From Actinomycetes bacterium (lineage in GTDB: Bacteria > Actinomycetota > Coriobacteriia > Coriobacteriales > UBA8131): 64,000 bases of DNA. This document shows, one piece after another, positions 54,500 through 63,229 of the stretch; the stretch's first letter is position 1; each line of letters begins with the position of its first letter. The notes beneath the pieces are model-generated. The model was not told where the DNA came from. It ran no database searches and saw only the letters and a list, made by a program, of their open reading frames with translations. The translations under genes and the position numbers were made by a program. The DNA is taken from NCBI GenBank assembly GCA_009787085.1, contig WRGR01000043.1, positions 1 through 64,000 on the forward strand, given 5' to 3'.

Positions 54500-54715
54500 T
54501 TAGCAGAGCATGTCATGGAGGCGCTGGTGGGGGCAGGCGCACCCCGTGTCCTTGAGCGCCTCGGCCGTGCTTTTTGCCGTCCGCACGTCGACGTGCTGGC
54601 CGACCAGCCGGCATGGGGCGGAATGGCGCTGCTTGTCCGCCTGGACGCAGCGGCCAGGGCAGCCCCCTGGCCCGCGCCGTTCGCCTTCCTCAAAGGCCCT
54701 TTCCGGCGGCGGCGG
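54500..54715 (-). pseudogene. IS21-type istA C-terminal remnant
   Basis: In the frame ending at 54500, FEEGERRGPGGCPGR, HSAPCRLVGQHVDVR and HQRLHDML resemble the C-terminal end of IstA transposases (the ...YSVP...VGQ.V.VR... region). The DDE catalytic core is absent. Together with the istB remnant this marks a heavily deleted IS21 copy. The region from 54716 to 54946 holds no gene; a GC-rich palindrome GCGGCCCTCGGGCCGC lies near 54915. Confidence 0.55.
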
Positions 54716-54946
54716 CAAATGAGGCAGGCCACGAAGGCATATGGCCCGATGGCCTCGCCCGGTCCTAGGTCGATGCAAGTTGGCCATTATGCCCCCAAAT
54801 TGGCCGAAAGGCCTTTTCTTTAGGGTACCTCCAAAACCCGCCGCAAAGCAGATAGTGACAGTATAATTGCGGCTCTGACCAGAAATCTCTTGCACCGCTG
54901 GCAAGCACGGTCATTGCGGCCCTCGGGCCGCCCCAACGCTTCCCCC

Positions 54947-55663
54947 TCAAACCACAGGCCAGCTGGCCAGCTCTGTGTAGACCTGACGGCCATCGCGGTG
55001 TTCTGAGCGCATTAGACAGACAACCTCGGCGCAAGCGCCCAGGGGCGGCTGCGGCAGGAGCAACGCCACCGGACGGCTTGCCGACACCTTGCGTCCCAAA
55101 GTGATATGCGGCTTGAACTTGCGATGCTCGATGTCAAAACCGGCTTGCCGCAGGGCGCAGATAAGGTCTTTGGCCAGCACAGCCAACCGTGCGGTGCCGT
55201 CGGCATCCACCCCGACCCACCAAGTATGGCCCCGCCTGTCCTTGAAGCTGCCCACACCTTGCAAGCAGAAGTCCAAGCAGGCACCCAGAGACTGGGATTG
55301 ACTCACGAGGTGCTCTTTTGGAGAAACGCCGACCAATGCACCCCTTCCGTCATTGTCGGCTCGACCCCCAATCTCTTCTCTCATCGGCGGCGTGGGAGAT
55401 TGCAGCTCGGAGGCCGCAATGACGGAGCTGGGCATCAACCGGCGCTCTTCTGGCGGTCGGTTGCGGTAGTGGGCCAAGCCGCGTTCCAGCGCCTGACGCG
55501 CCTCAAAGACCCGCTCCGTCTCGCCAATGAAGGCCAGTGTGAGGTGGAAGTTCTCGACCGGCACGTAATTGCCGCTGTCAGCCTCCCGGCGCAGGCTTTG
55601 GGTGATAAGCTCCAGCTCCCGCTTCAGCCAGTCGGGAAAATCAATGGCCACAAACAGCCGCAC
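54947..55663 (-). CDS. thpR: RNA 2',3'-cyclic phosphodiesterase ThpR with repeat insertion
   Basis: A 238-residue 2H phosphoesterase. The two catalytic histidine motifs are present: FHLTLAFIGE (about residue 42) and FKPHITLGRK (about 190). The start is GTG 55663 (MRLFVAIDFPDWLKREL), preceded by AGGGG. Usual length is about 180; the excess comes mainly from about residues 75-115 (SELQSPTPPMREEIGGRADN and neighbours), translated from a copy of the dispersed palindromic element. Both active-site motifs lie outside the insertion. Confidence 0.87.
   Translation of the reverse strand: MRLFVAIDFPDWLKRELELITQSLRREADSGNYVPVENFHLTLAFIGETERVFEARQALERGLAHYRNRPPEERRLMPSSVIAASELQSPTPPMREEIGGRADNDGRGALVGVSPKEHLVSQSQSLGACLDFCLQGVGSFKDRRGHTWWVGVDADGTARLAVLAKDLICALRQAGFDIEHRKFKPHITLGRKVSASRPVALLLPQPPLGACAEVVCLMRSEHRDGRQVYTELASWPVV
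55322..55446. repeat. Palindromic repeat element inside thpR
   Basis: Left end GCCGACCAATGC (55328-55339) and right end GGGCATCAACCGGC (55431-55444) resemble the inverted termini of the copy at 55676-55778. Between them are two core arms, GTCATTGTCGGCTCGACCCC and the inverted GAGGCCGCAATGAC. The whole element is translated in thpR. Confidence 0.7.
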
Positions 55664-55675
55664 GGTTCACGCCCC

Positions 55676-55778
55676 TAGGGAGATGCCGATCAATGCTGCT
55701 ATGCCGGATTGTGAGCTGGGCCGCCCTAGGGTACAAGGGTCGGGCGGGACGGTCTTGGGCATTAACGGCATCTCCCTA
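55676..55778. repeat. Palindromic repeat element B between thpR and gltA
   Basis: 103 bases with near-perfect inverted termini: TAGGGAGATGCCGATCAAT on the left, and TAGGGAGATGCCGTTAAT read inward from the right. The last three bases are the TAG stop codon of citrate synthase on the minus strand. It fills the whole gap up to the thpR ribosome site. Confidence 0.88.
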
Positions 55779-57116
55779 ACGCTTCTCCCGGGGCAGATAC
55801 TCGACTACTGGGCTGGTGGACTTGTAGGCTGGCCGCATGATGCGCTTGCCAGAGACGATCTCCTCGAAGCGGTGCGCTGCCCAGCCAGACATCCGCGAAC
55901 AAACGAAAAGCGGCGTGAACAGGTCCTCGGGAATCCCGAGCATCGTGTAGATGAATCCGGAATACATGTCGATGTTGGCACAGAGCGGTTTGGTCGAGCC
56001 TTTGACATCGGCAAAGACCTGCGGCGTCAAACGCTCAATGCTCTGTAGCAACTTCAACTCTGCCTCGTATTTGGTGTTGGCGGCCAGTTGTTCGGCGAAC
56101 TTCTGGCAGATCACCGCCCGGGGATCAGAGATCGTATAGACGGCATGACCCATCCCATAAATCAGGCCACTGCCGTCAAAGCCCTGTTTGTTCACCAGCT
56201 TGGTCAGGTAAGAGGCCAGCTCATCATCATTTTCCCAGTTGGAGACATGCGCCTTGATATCCTCTTGCATCGCCATCACTTTGGCGTTGGCACCACCATG
56301 GCGAGAGCCTTTAAGCGAACCGATAGCCGCCGCATAGGCGGAATAAGGATCAGTGTCGGCAGAGGTTACAACCCGGATGGCAAAAGTCGAGTTGTTGCCG
56401 CCGCCGTGCTCAGCATGCAGCGTTAACATGATATCCAACATCTGGGCCTCGGCAGCGGTGTATTCCCGGTTGGATCGGAGCATCGACAGAATGGTTTCAG
56501 CCGTGGACTGTCCAGGCACAAAGCGATGCATAATCATCGACCCACCACTGAAGGCCGCCTGTTTGGCGAAATGCGCCAAAACGGCAATCCGGGGCAGCCG
56601 GGAGATCAGCGAGATGGCCGTGCTGATCTCGTGTGCGATATTGCGACTCTCAGCATCAGGATCCTTGGCGTAAAGCATCAGTACAGAGCGCGCCAAACAG
56701 TTGCAGATATCGGCAGTGGCCGGGTCCATAATGTTGTGGGCAGTAAAGCCGTCGGGCAGCTCACGCTGGGCATCTATCAAGGCGATAAATTCAGCCAGCT
56801 CTGACTCGGTGGGCAGCTTGCCGTTGAACAGTAGGTAGCAAAGCCCCTCAAAGCAGTAACGCTGACCTTTGACGGCCGGTGAGACTAAGTCTTCGATCTC
56901 ATAGCCGCGCAGAGTCAAACGCCCTTGATCAGGGCAGACCTCGCCGTCAGATATCATATAGCCATGAACGTTACAGATGTTCGTCAACCCGGCTATAACT
57001 CCCGTGCCGTCGGCATTACGCAAGCCTCTCTTGACATCAAAACGATCATAAAACTCCGGGGCTATTTGATTAATGCGCTCAAAATCCTGATAAAAGGAAG
57101 ATTTTTGATCAGACAT
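55776..57116 (-). CDS. gltA: Citrate synthase
   Basis: A 446-residue citrate synthase condensing acetyl-CoA and oxaloacetate. Catalytic segments: LTLHAEHGGGNNSTFAIRVV, GSLKGSRHGGANAKVM and GLIYGMGHAVYTISDPRA, plus ADVKGSTKPLCANIDMYSGF. The N-terminal extension (NQIAPEFYDRFDVKRGLRN) is the form seen in anaerobic Firmicutes and Coriobacteriia. AAGGAG precedes the ATG. Oxaloacetate could come from the biotin-dependent carboxylase encoded at 30909-34134. Its stop codon lies in repeat element B. Confidence 0.93.
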   Translation of the reverse strand: MSDQKSSFYQDFERINQIAPEFYDRFDVKRGLRNADGTGVIAGLTNICNVHGYMISDGEVCPDQGRLTLRGYEIEDLVSPAVKGQRYCFEGLCYLLFNGKLPTESELAEFIALIDAQRELPDGFTAHNIMDPATADICNCLARSVLMLYAKDPDAESRNIAHEISTAISLISRLPRIAVLAHFAKQAAFSGGSMIMHRFVPGQSTAETILSMLRSNREYTAAEAQMLDIMLTLHAEHGGGNNSTFAIRVVTSADTDPYSAYAAAIGSLKGSRHGGANAKVMAMQEDIKAHVSNWENDDELASYLTKLVNKQGFDGSGLIYGMGHAVYTISDPRAVICQKFAEQLAANTKYEAELKLLQSIERLTPQVFADVKGSTKPLCANIDMYSGFIYTMLGIPEDLFTPLFVCSRMSGWAAHRFEEIVSGKRIMRPAYKSTSPVVEYLPREKR

Positions 57117-57227
57117 ATATTTCTCCTTATCCCGTTTTATTTGGGGAACTGCATTTGGGAAGCACCGACTTAATTATGCCATAAACCATCTCTGCCAGCA
57201 CCGGAAAGCGTGGCAAGCTCAATGCCC

Positions 57228-57376
57228 AGGGAAGCGCCGTTTAATGCTGCCGCACCAGATTATGAGCAGGGCCGGCAATGACTGTGGTTTGGTATTGGTC
57301 GGCACCGCGCAATATGCACGGGATCGGCGGCGATACCGGCAATGACTGCAGTTTGGGATTGGTCGGCACCTCCCTA
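57228..57376. repeat. Palindromic repeat element C between gltA and the GntR gene
   Basis: Left terminus AGGGAAGCGCCGTTTAATGC and right terminus TAGGGAGGTGCCGACCAAT (minus strand). It contains an internal duplication: CCGGCAATGACTG...TTTGG...ATTGGTCGGCACC occurs at 57272 and at 57336. The TAG at 57374-57376 is the stop codon of the GntR-family gene. The rest of the interval 57117-57227 shows no gene. Confidence 0.82.
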
Positions 57377-58099
57377 AGCATCGATATCAAAAGCCAATAA
57401 CCTGTACATCCCGGTTTCTACCTTGATAAGGTGATCCTTCATCAGCCTTCGGGCCTCGTCACTGTCACCGTTGGCGATAGCTTGGTAGATGTCGCGGTGC
57501 TCATTGATCAGCTCGACTGCACCAGCAGGGTCGGCAGAGAGCCATAAGGCCCGCAGGAGCTTAAAAGCGTGAACCAGTGTGTCTTGCATGGTGTTCATAA
57601 GCCGTTCGAGCAGAGGATTTTGAGAAGCTCGCACCAGCTCATTATGGAATTTCTGATCAAGAACATCACTTACCCGGCATTCTGGCAAATCTTGCTCCAT
57701 TTCAGCGATTATCGCTGCCAGCGCCTCCAGATTCTCGGGCTTATGCCGCTCAGCCGCCAGCCCGGCGGCCTCCACTTCCAAGGCTTTGCGCACTTCCAAG
57801 AGGTTTTGGAGTTGATCCCGCTCCATGAGGAAAATAAAGCTCAAAGGCTCGATGATGGCATCCGAAGAAGCCCGTCGTACATAGATGCCACCACCTTGGC
57901 GGATTTCTAAGATACCAGTTAGACTCAAAGCCGAGAGAGCCTCGCGCACTGACGTGCGGCTGACGTTGAAAAGCTCACAGAGCTCCATCTCGGTCGGCAA
58001 CTTGTCGCCAACGCGCAATTCCCCATCGACCAGCATCAGCTTGATCTGCTCCAAAATCTGCTCGCTCGTTCTTTTGGACGAGATAGGTTGGAATGCCAT
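57374..58099 (-). CDS. FadR-type GntR regulator, probable lactate operon repressor
   Basis: A 241-residue regulator with an N-terminal winged helix (LPTEMELCELFNVSRTSVRE, then LEIRQGGGIYVRR) and a FadR-type C-terminal helical domain with likely metal/ligand residues (DQKFHNELVRASQN, LINEHRDIYQAI). It is divergent from lutC, lutBA and lldP, and an inverted repeat lies just after the promoter of those genes, so it probably represses them until lactate binds, as LldR/LutR-type regulators do. CATGTTG/CAACATG at 58127-58147 ahead of its own start suggests self-regulation. Its stop TAG is part of repeat element C. Confidence 0.85.
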   Translation of the reverse strand: MAFQPISSKRTSEQILEQIKLMLVDGELRVGDKLPTEMELCELFNVSRTSVREALSALSLTGILEIRQGGGIYVRRASSDAIIEPLSFIFLMERDQLQNLLEVRKALEVEAAGLAAERHKPENLEALAAIIAEMEQDLPECRVSDVLDQKFHNELVRASQNPLLERLMNTMQDTLVHAFKLLRALWLSADPAGAVELINEHRDIYQAIANGDSDEARRLMKDHLIKVETGMYRLLAFDIDA

Positions 58100-58126
58100 A
58101 TTTTGCCCCTCGATTCATCGTTCTGC

Positions 58127-58147
58127 CATGTTGCGCCGTACAACATG
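58127..58147. promoter_or_regulatory. Inverted repeat upstream of the GntR-family gene
   Basis: CATGTTG, seven bases, CAACATG: a 7-bp perfect dyad 28 bases upstream of the regulator start, followed by a second ATGG/CCAT-rich stretch. It may be an autoregulatory operator. It does not match the lut-side dyad, so binding by the same protein is uncertain. Confidence 0.4.
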
Positions 58148-58214
58148 GTGCCATGCAGTCTCATACCATGACATATTATATCATACAATTTTACTTCCCA
58201 CTGTAAAAATCTCC

Positions 58215-58243
58215 TTGACAAAGCGTTGCCAGTAGCCTATACT
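58215..58243 (+). promoter_or_regulatory. Sigma-70-type promoter of the lut operon
   Basis: TTGACA (58215-58220), a 17-base spacer and TATACT (58238-58243) make a near-consensus promoter pointing toward lutC. Start of transcription would be near 58250, leaving a leader of about 180 bases. Confidence 0.8.
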
Positions 58244-58257
58244 CGCACCATAATTCA

Positions 58258-58292
58258 TAATACATATTATGAAAAACATGTAATATGTATTA
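58258..58292. promoter_or_regulatory. Operator-like inverted repeat in the lut leader
   Basis: TAATACATATT (58258-58268) and AATATGTATTA (58282-58292) are exact inverted copies separated by 13 bases, starting about eight bases after the predicted transcription start. Position and symmetry fit a repressor roadblock site for the divergent GntR-family regulator. Confidence 0.7.
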
Positions 58293-58429
58293 GGTATTTA
58301 GTACAGGGTCAACACAAAATGTAAGGAATCAGCAGATGATTTCAAAACCAAGAACAAGGAGAGCATCGAAGCAATGGCCTTTGCACAGGCAGCGGTCGAT
58401 GCCAACCAATACAACCCAAGGAGGATATC

Positions 58430-59062
58430 GTGGCCGAATCAACCCCAGCTCTTGTTGATGTCTTCAAAGAAAAAGCCGCCTTGGTGGCGGCCAAAGTGAC
58501 TGAGGTCGCAGACCTCAGCCAAGCGATGCGTTATGTGGTGCAGATATCTGAGGAAAAACCACCTTGCGAGCTGCTTGCGCCAGAACCCGGAACCCAACTC
58601 GGGCCGCTGAGCGAGAACAACCTGCCAACTCGCATACAACCCATTATCGCTGCCCCCGACTTGGACGATGAGGGATTTTTTGCCTTGGAAAAAACCTGTA
58701 AGGCCAAGGGCATCCGCTGCATCCGCAACGGCCTCCATAGATATTTAGCCGGCTTTGACGTTGGCCTTGTTTGGGCCCAGTTCGCGATAGCTGACAGCGG
58801 CACCTGTGTTGTTAGCACCACGGATGAAGAGGTGCGCCTAGCGACCATGATTTGCGAAAGCAGCGTGTTGTTGCTGCGAAAATCGGCCATCAAAGCCAAC
58901 CTCGCAAGCATTGCCCCACAACTGCGCATCTTACAGGGTACTGGCAATCCAGAAAGCACAACCTTCATCACCGGCCCTAGCCGCACGGCTGACATTGAGC
59001 GCGTTCTTACTATTGGCGTGCACGGCCCTTTGGAACTGCACATCATCTTATTGGAGGAATGA
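58430..59062 (+). CDS. lutC: Lactate utilization protein LutC (LUD domain)
   Basis: A 210-residue LUD-domain protein, third component of the LutABC iron-sulfur lactate oxidase. LUD blocks: VGLVWAQFAIADSGTCVVST, LRILQGTGNPESTTFITGPS and TADIERVLTIGVHGPLELHI. Start is GTG 58430, behind an excellent AAGGAGGA. It overlaps the region of the lutBA ribosome site (its stop is 59060-59062) and is first in the operon, a reversed order compared with B. subtilis lutABC. Confidence 0.88.
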   Translation: MAESTPALVDVFKEKAALVAAKVTEVADLSQAMRYVVQISEEKPPCELLAPEPGTQLGPLSENNLPTRIQPIIAAPDLDDEGFFALEKTCKAKGIRCIRNGLHRYLAGFDVGLVWAQFAIADSGTCVVSTTDEEVRLATMICESSVLLLRKSAIKANLASIAPQLRILQGTGNPESTTFITGPSRTADIERVLTIGVHGPLELHIILLEE

Positions 59063-59064
59063 CC

Positions 59065-61218
59065 ATGCAACCAGACATCCTTAAAAGCTCCGCCGCCTAC
59101 CACGAGTCTCTACATGAAAGCTTGGAGAATACCTTTCTACGGAAAACGCTGGACAAATTCGCTGTAGACTATCGCGCCAACCGTACCAACATTTTTTTGG
59201 ATGTGCCGGAACGCGAACTGATTGCCCAGATAGCCGAGGACAGGGACCGTTCCTGCAAACGCCTAGACGAATTGTACCAACAATTCAAAAAGGAGGCCGA
59301 AAAACGCGGTGCTAAGGTGCATTTTGCTGAAACAGCCGACGATGCCAACGAGATTATCGCTCAGATTGCCCAAGACAACAAGGTCAAAAGCATCATCAAG
59401 TCCAAGTCGATGACAGCAGAGGAGACACTGCTCAACCAGCGGCTGGAAAAAGACGGCCTAGAGGTCACGGAAACAGATCTCGGTGAGTGGATTATCCAGC
59501 TCAGGGGCGAGCCGCCATCACACATGGTCATGCCAGCCATTCATCTGTCTCGCGATGAGGTAGCCGAAGACTTCTCCCGTGCCACACAAGAAAGGCTGAG
59601 CAACGACATCGGCAAATTGGTCAAGGTGTCTCGCCGTGAGTTGCGCCCGAAGTTTATCCAAGCCGATATGGGAATCTCTGGTGCGAACTTCGCGATTGCT
59701 GAAAACGGCTCCATCGCCCTCGTTACCAACGAGGGCAACGACCGCCTTGTAACCACCTTGCCAAGGGTGCATGTGGCACTGATCGGTATCGAAAAACTCA
59801 CCCCCACATTGGAAGAAGCCTTGACCGCCCTGCAGATGTTGCCACGTAACGCCACCTCGCAGCGCCTAACCTCCTACGTCTCTTGGATCGGAGGCGGCGG
59901 CGCGGCATGCAAAAACGCTTACGGCCAGCGGCAAGTACATTTTGTTTTCCTAGACAACGGACGCGTGAAGATAGCCAAAGACCCCCTGTTTTCCCAGGTT
60001 CTGCGTTGTGTGCGCTGTGGTGCCTGTGCGAACGTCTGCCCGGTATACCGCTTGGTTGGCGGCCATAAGATGGGCAATATCTACATTGGTGCTATTGGCA
60101 TCATTTTGTCTTACTTCTTTTTCGATAAGGACAAGGCCCGCATACTCGCCCAGAACTGTGTGGGCTGTGAGGCTTGTTCCGATGTTTGCGCCGGCGGCAT
60201 CGAGCTGCCAAGGCTGATCCGCGAAATCCGGGCCTGTGCAAATGATGAAGAAGGCTCACCAAGGGTTGAAAGCCTCATTTCCTCGGTGATGAAGAACCGC
60301 TCCCTTTTTCATACCTTGCTCAAGTTTGCCAAGTTCGGGCAACGCCCAGTAACAGGTGGCACACCATTCATGCGCCATCTGCCACATATTTTCGCTCCCA
60401 AACACGGCTTCATAGCGCTCCCCGCCCTTGCCCGCCACTCTTTTAGAGAAAGATGGGGAAAGATATGCCCATCTGTTCCTGACCCCCAAAAACACGTGGC
60501 CATTTTCGCAGGCTGTGCCCAAGACTTCATTTATCCCGAGCAACTGGAGGCAGCAGTCAAGCTGCTTGCCGCCCACAATATAGCAGTGGACTTTCCCGAT
60601 GCCCAAACCTGTTGCGGCCTACCGTTGGAAGCCCTAGGGCAACGGGCGCTGAAGGTAGAGGTCGCCCGGCAGAATGCCAAGGCCTTCGACAGCCTCTACT
60701 ACGACGCGATCATCACCCTCTGCGCCTCCTGTGCATCGCATATCAAGCATGCCTATCCAAAACTCATCGAGTCGGGCGAGGATGCCTTCAGGACACAGGC
60801 TTTCTCCCAAAAAATCACAGACTTCGCCTCCTACGTTCATGATGAGCTGAAGCTCGGTGCCGAGAGCTTCATTGCCAGTGGCGAAAAAGTATGCTATCAC
60901 GCATCCTGCCATCTCTGCCGGGCGCTAGGTGTGCGCACGGCGCCACGGGCGCTTATCCAGAGCTGCGCGGAATACGTGCCGGCCGCAGAAGAGGAGCTCT
61001 GCTGTGGCTGCGGTGGCAGTTACATGCTGAAGTTTCCGGAAGTTTCCTCCCAATTGCTGGATAAGAAACTAGAGATGAGCGCGGCAACGGGGGCATCTCG
61101 CTTGGTAGTGGATTGCCCGGGCTGCATCATGCAGCTGCGCGGCGGCGCGGAGCAAAAGGGCATGAAGCTGAAGGTCTCACACCTTGCGGAGCTGCTGGCC
61201 GAGAATATGAAGCCGTAG
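59065..61218 (+). CDS. LutB-LutA fusion, lactate oxidase iron-sulfur protein
   Basis: A 717-residue fusion. Residues about 1-300 are the LutB LUD domain (KSIIKSKSMTAEETLLNQRL, NFAIAENGSIALVTNEGND). At about 310-390 a ferredoxin part carries CVRCGACANVCPVYR and CVGCEACSDVCAGG. The C-terminal part is LutA-like with two CCG domains: AGCAQDFIYPEQ, CCGLPLEALGQ, then CCGCGGSYMLKFPEV. These cysteines should hold several Fe-S clusters passing electrons from lactate to the membrane. I chose ATG 59065, six bases after GGAGGA; the ATG at 59059 is too close. LutB and LutA are separate in B. subtilis; fusions occur in other anaerobes. Confidence 0.9.
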   Translation: MQPDILKSSAAYHESLHESLENTFLRKTLDKFAVDYRANRTNIFLDVPERELIAQIAEDRDRSCKRLDELYQQFKKEAEKRGAKVHFAETADDANEIIAQIAQDNKVKSIIKSKSMTAEETLLNQRLEKDGLEVTETDLGEWIIQLRGEPPSHMVMPAIHLSRDEVAEDFSRATQERLSNDIGKLVKVSRRELRPKFIQADMGISGANFAIAENGSIALVTNEGNDRLVTTLPRVHVALIGIEKLTPTLEEALTALQMLPRNATSQRLTSYVSWIGGGGAACKNAYGQRQVHFVFLDNGRVKIAKDPLFSQVLRCVRCGACANVCPVYRLVGGHKMGNIYIGAIGIILSYFFFDKDKARILAQNCVGCEACSDVCAGGIELPRLIREIRACANDEEGSPRVESLISSVMKNRSLFHTLLKFAKFGQRPVTGGTPFMRHLPHIFAPKHGFIALPALARHSFRERWGKICPSVPDPQKHVAIFAGCAQDFIYPEQLEAAVKLLAAHNIAVDFPDAQTCCGLPLEALGQRALKVEVARQNAKAFDSLYYDAIITLCASCASHIKHAYPKLIESGEDAFRTQAFSQKITDFASYVHDELKLGAESFIASGEKVCYHASCHLCRALGVRTAPRALIQSCAEYVPAAEEELCCGCGGSYMLKFPEVSSQLLDKKLEMSAATGASRLVVDCPGCIMQLRGGAEQKGMKLKVSHLAELLAENMKP

Positions 61219-61286
61219 ACCGTGATTGTGGCGGTAGTTGTAGCAGTAGTTATAGTTGTAAACACTATTCAGATAGGAGTGTTACC

Positions 61287-62936
61287 ATGGATGTTTGGAC
61301 CCAGATTTATGATCCGCTCGGCAATCTGCTGCCCCTGCCGGAGTATCTGCTCTCCGCATTGGTGGCCGGTATCCCCCTGTATATTCTGTTTTTCCTGTTG
61401 GCCGTGAGACGCACCCGCGGGCATATTGCCGCTCTCTGGGGCACCGGTGCCGCGCTGCTGTTGGCCATCTTTGTCTGGAAAATGCCGGCCGTTACAGCTC
61501 TCAGTGCCACAGCCAACGGCGCGCTTTTTGGGCTTTTCCCCATCTGCTGGATAGTCATTACCGCTGTATGGGTCTACAACATGACGGTGGAATCCGGGCA
61601 ATTCGAGATCATCAAGCAATCCTTGGCTGCCCTTACCGATGACCGCCGCCTACAGGCTATTCTTATCGCCTTTGCCTTTGGTGCGTTCATCGAAGGCACC
61701 GCCGGTTTTGGAACGCCTGTGGCCATCACCTCCGCCATGCTGGCAGGACTCGGCTTTAACCCCCTGTACGCCGCTGGGATATGCCTGATCGCCAATACTG
61801 CACCTGTGGCTTTCGGTGCCATCGGCATCCCCATTGTAACCGCAGCGAATACCTCCGGCCTTGACATCATGACGATCAGCCAAATCGTCGGGCGGCAACT
61901 GCCGTTGCTCTCCTTTATCGTCCCGGCCTGGGTCTGCATAATCATGTGCGGCTTCAAGCGCACACTGGAAGTCTTGCCTGCTCTGCTTACGGCGGGAATT
62001 TGCTTTGCCGGCTCCCAGTTCGTTTTCTCTAACTTCCATGGCCCCTACTTGCCCGACATCATGTCTGCCATCATCACCATTGTCGGCCTGATAGTGCTTC
62101 TCCGTTTCTGGAAACCCAAGCAAACCTGGCACTTTCCGGATGAGCCGTCGCATGAGAGTAGCAAGCTCACCTACAACGGCGGTCAGATACTGCGGGCTTG
62201 GGTTCCCTATATTGTCCTCGCTGCTGTGGTTTTTGTCTGGGGCCTCGTGGAGTTCAAAGACCTTGTCAAGCCCTTTGACGGCATCAGCTTCCCTTGGCCG
62301 GGCTTGGACGGACTGGTGCAAAAAACCGTGCCTATTGTTTCGCAGAATACGCTTTATGCCGCCAAGTTCAACTTCAACATTGTTTCTGCCGCCGGTACCG
62401 CCATTCTTCTCTCCGGCATCATCTCCGCCCTTGTGATGCCTAAGTACAGCTTGGGCAAAGCCTTTGTCTGCCTTGGCCGCACTTGCCGTCAGCTACGCTT
62501 CCCGATTCTGACCATCGCCTTGATTCTTGGCTTGGCCTACATCATGAACTTCTCCGGCATGAGCTCTACACTTGGTATGATCTTCACCAAAACAGGCATC
62601 CTCTTTCCCCTCTTTGCGCCCGTTCTGGGCTGGATCGGCGTGTTTTTGACCGGTTCCGACACATCTGCAAATGCCTTGTTCAGTGGGCTGCAGCACACGA
62701 CGGCCAATGCCGTAGGCGTTGACCCGAACTTGACCGTTGCCGCTAACTCGTCAGGCGGGGTATGCGGCAAGATGTTGTCGCCCCAGTCCATCTCCGTGGC
62801 CACAGCCGCCACCGGCCTGATTGGCAAAGAAGGCAACCTCTTCCGCTTCACGCTTAAGCACTCCCTAGGCATGCTGTTAGTTATCATGGTTTTGACCATG
62901 CTGCAGTCAAATATCCTGAGCTGGATGCTGCCGTAG
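61287..62936 (+). CDS. lldP: L-lactate permease
   Basis: A 549-residue LldP/LctP-family proton-lactate symporter with 12-14 membrane helices. Family marks: MDVWTQIYDPLGNLLPL, LIAFAFGAFIEGTAGFGTPV, and LFTGSDT-type sequence FLTGSDTSANALFSGLQ with ANSSGGVCGKMLSPQSI. The ATG at 61287 follows AGGAG; the 68-base gap after lutBA contains a degenerate GTAGTTGTAG-type repeat. It supplies lactate for the Lut enzymes, all under the same promoter. Its TAG stop is the first triplet of repeat element D. Confidence 0.93.
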   Translation: MDVWTQIYDPLGNLLPLPEYLLSALVAGIPLYILFFLLAVRRTRGHIAALWGTGAALLLAIFVWKMPAVTALSATANGALFGLFPICWIVITAVWVYNMTVESGQFEIIKQSLAALTDDRRLQAILIAFAFGAFIEGTAGFGTPVAITSAMLAGLGFNPLYAAGICLIANTAPVAFGAIGIPIVTAANTSGLDIMTISQIVGRQLPLLSFIVPAWVCIIMCGFKRTLEVLPALLTAGICFAGSQFVFSNFHGPYLPDIMSAIITIVGLIVLLRFWKPKQTWHFPDEPSHESSKLTYNGGQILRAWVPYIVLAAVVFVWGLVEFKDLVKPFDGISFPWPGLDGLVQKTVPIVSQNTLYAAKFNFNIVSAAGTAILLSGIISALVMPKYSLGKAFVCLGRTCRQLRFPILTIALILGLAYIMNFSGMSSTLGMIFTKTGILFPLFAPVLGWIGVFLTGSDTSANALFSGLQHTTANAVGVDPNLTVAANSSGGVCGKMLSPQSISVATAATGLIGKEGNLFRFTLKHSLGMLLVIMVLTMLQSNILSWMLP

Positions 62937-62980
62937 GGTATGTATAACTGCAGTCATTGCCAGCTTGACCGGCAATCTTT
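62934..62980. repeat. Palindromic repeat element D after lldP
   Basis: Starts TAGGGTATGTATAACTGCAG at the lldP stop codon and continues to the core TCATTGCCAGCTTGACCGGC followed by AATCTTT. It shares AACTGCAGTCAT with elements A and C. The inverted left-hand terminus was not found, so the copy may be partial. Confidence 0.7.
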
Positions 62981-63229
62981 CCCCTGATCAGCAGGGTTAA
63001 GGATTGCGGCGCGGTGGCTGTGGGGGACAGAATCGTCAGCTGCAGCGGGCGCTTGTCCTGGAGCAGGTGGAGCCGGCGCAGGCGCCCGCCCGCCTCCACG
63101 TACTGCCAGAAGCGCCCCTCGCTGACATGGAAGGGTTTTTCCACTGATTTCCCTTCGCAATGCCATATTTCTCCTTGAGCTCAGCGACACTCAGGGCATC
63201 GAAATCGGATACTACTTTCTCGATCGCCT
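62981..63229 (-). other. Unassigned stretch with short coding-like debris
   Basis: No intact gene. On the minus strand WQYVEAGGRLRRLHLLQDKR (about 63050-63115) looks protein-like but has no start context or full domain, and the frame before it (ALSVAELKEKYGI) is different. Probably leftovers of deleted genes next to the BIG2 remnant. Confidence 0.35.
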
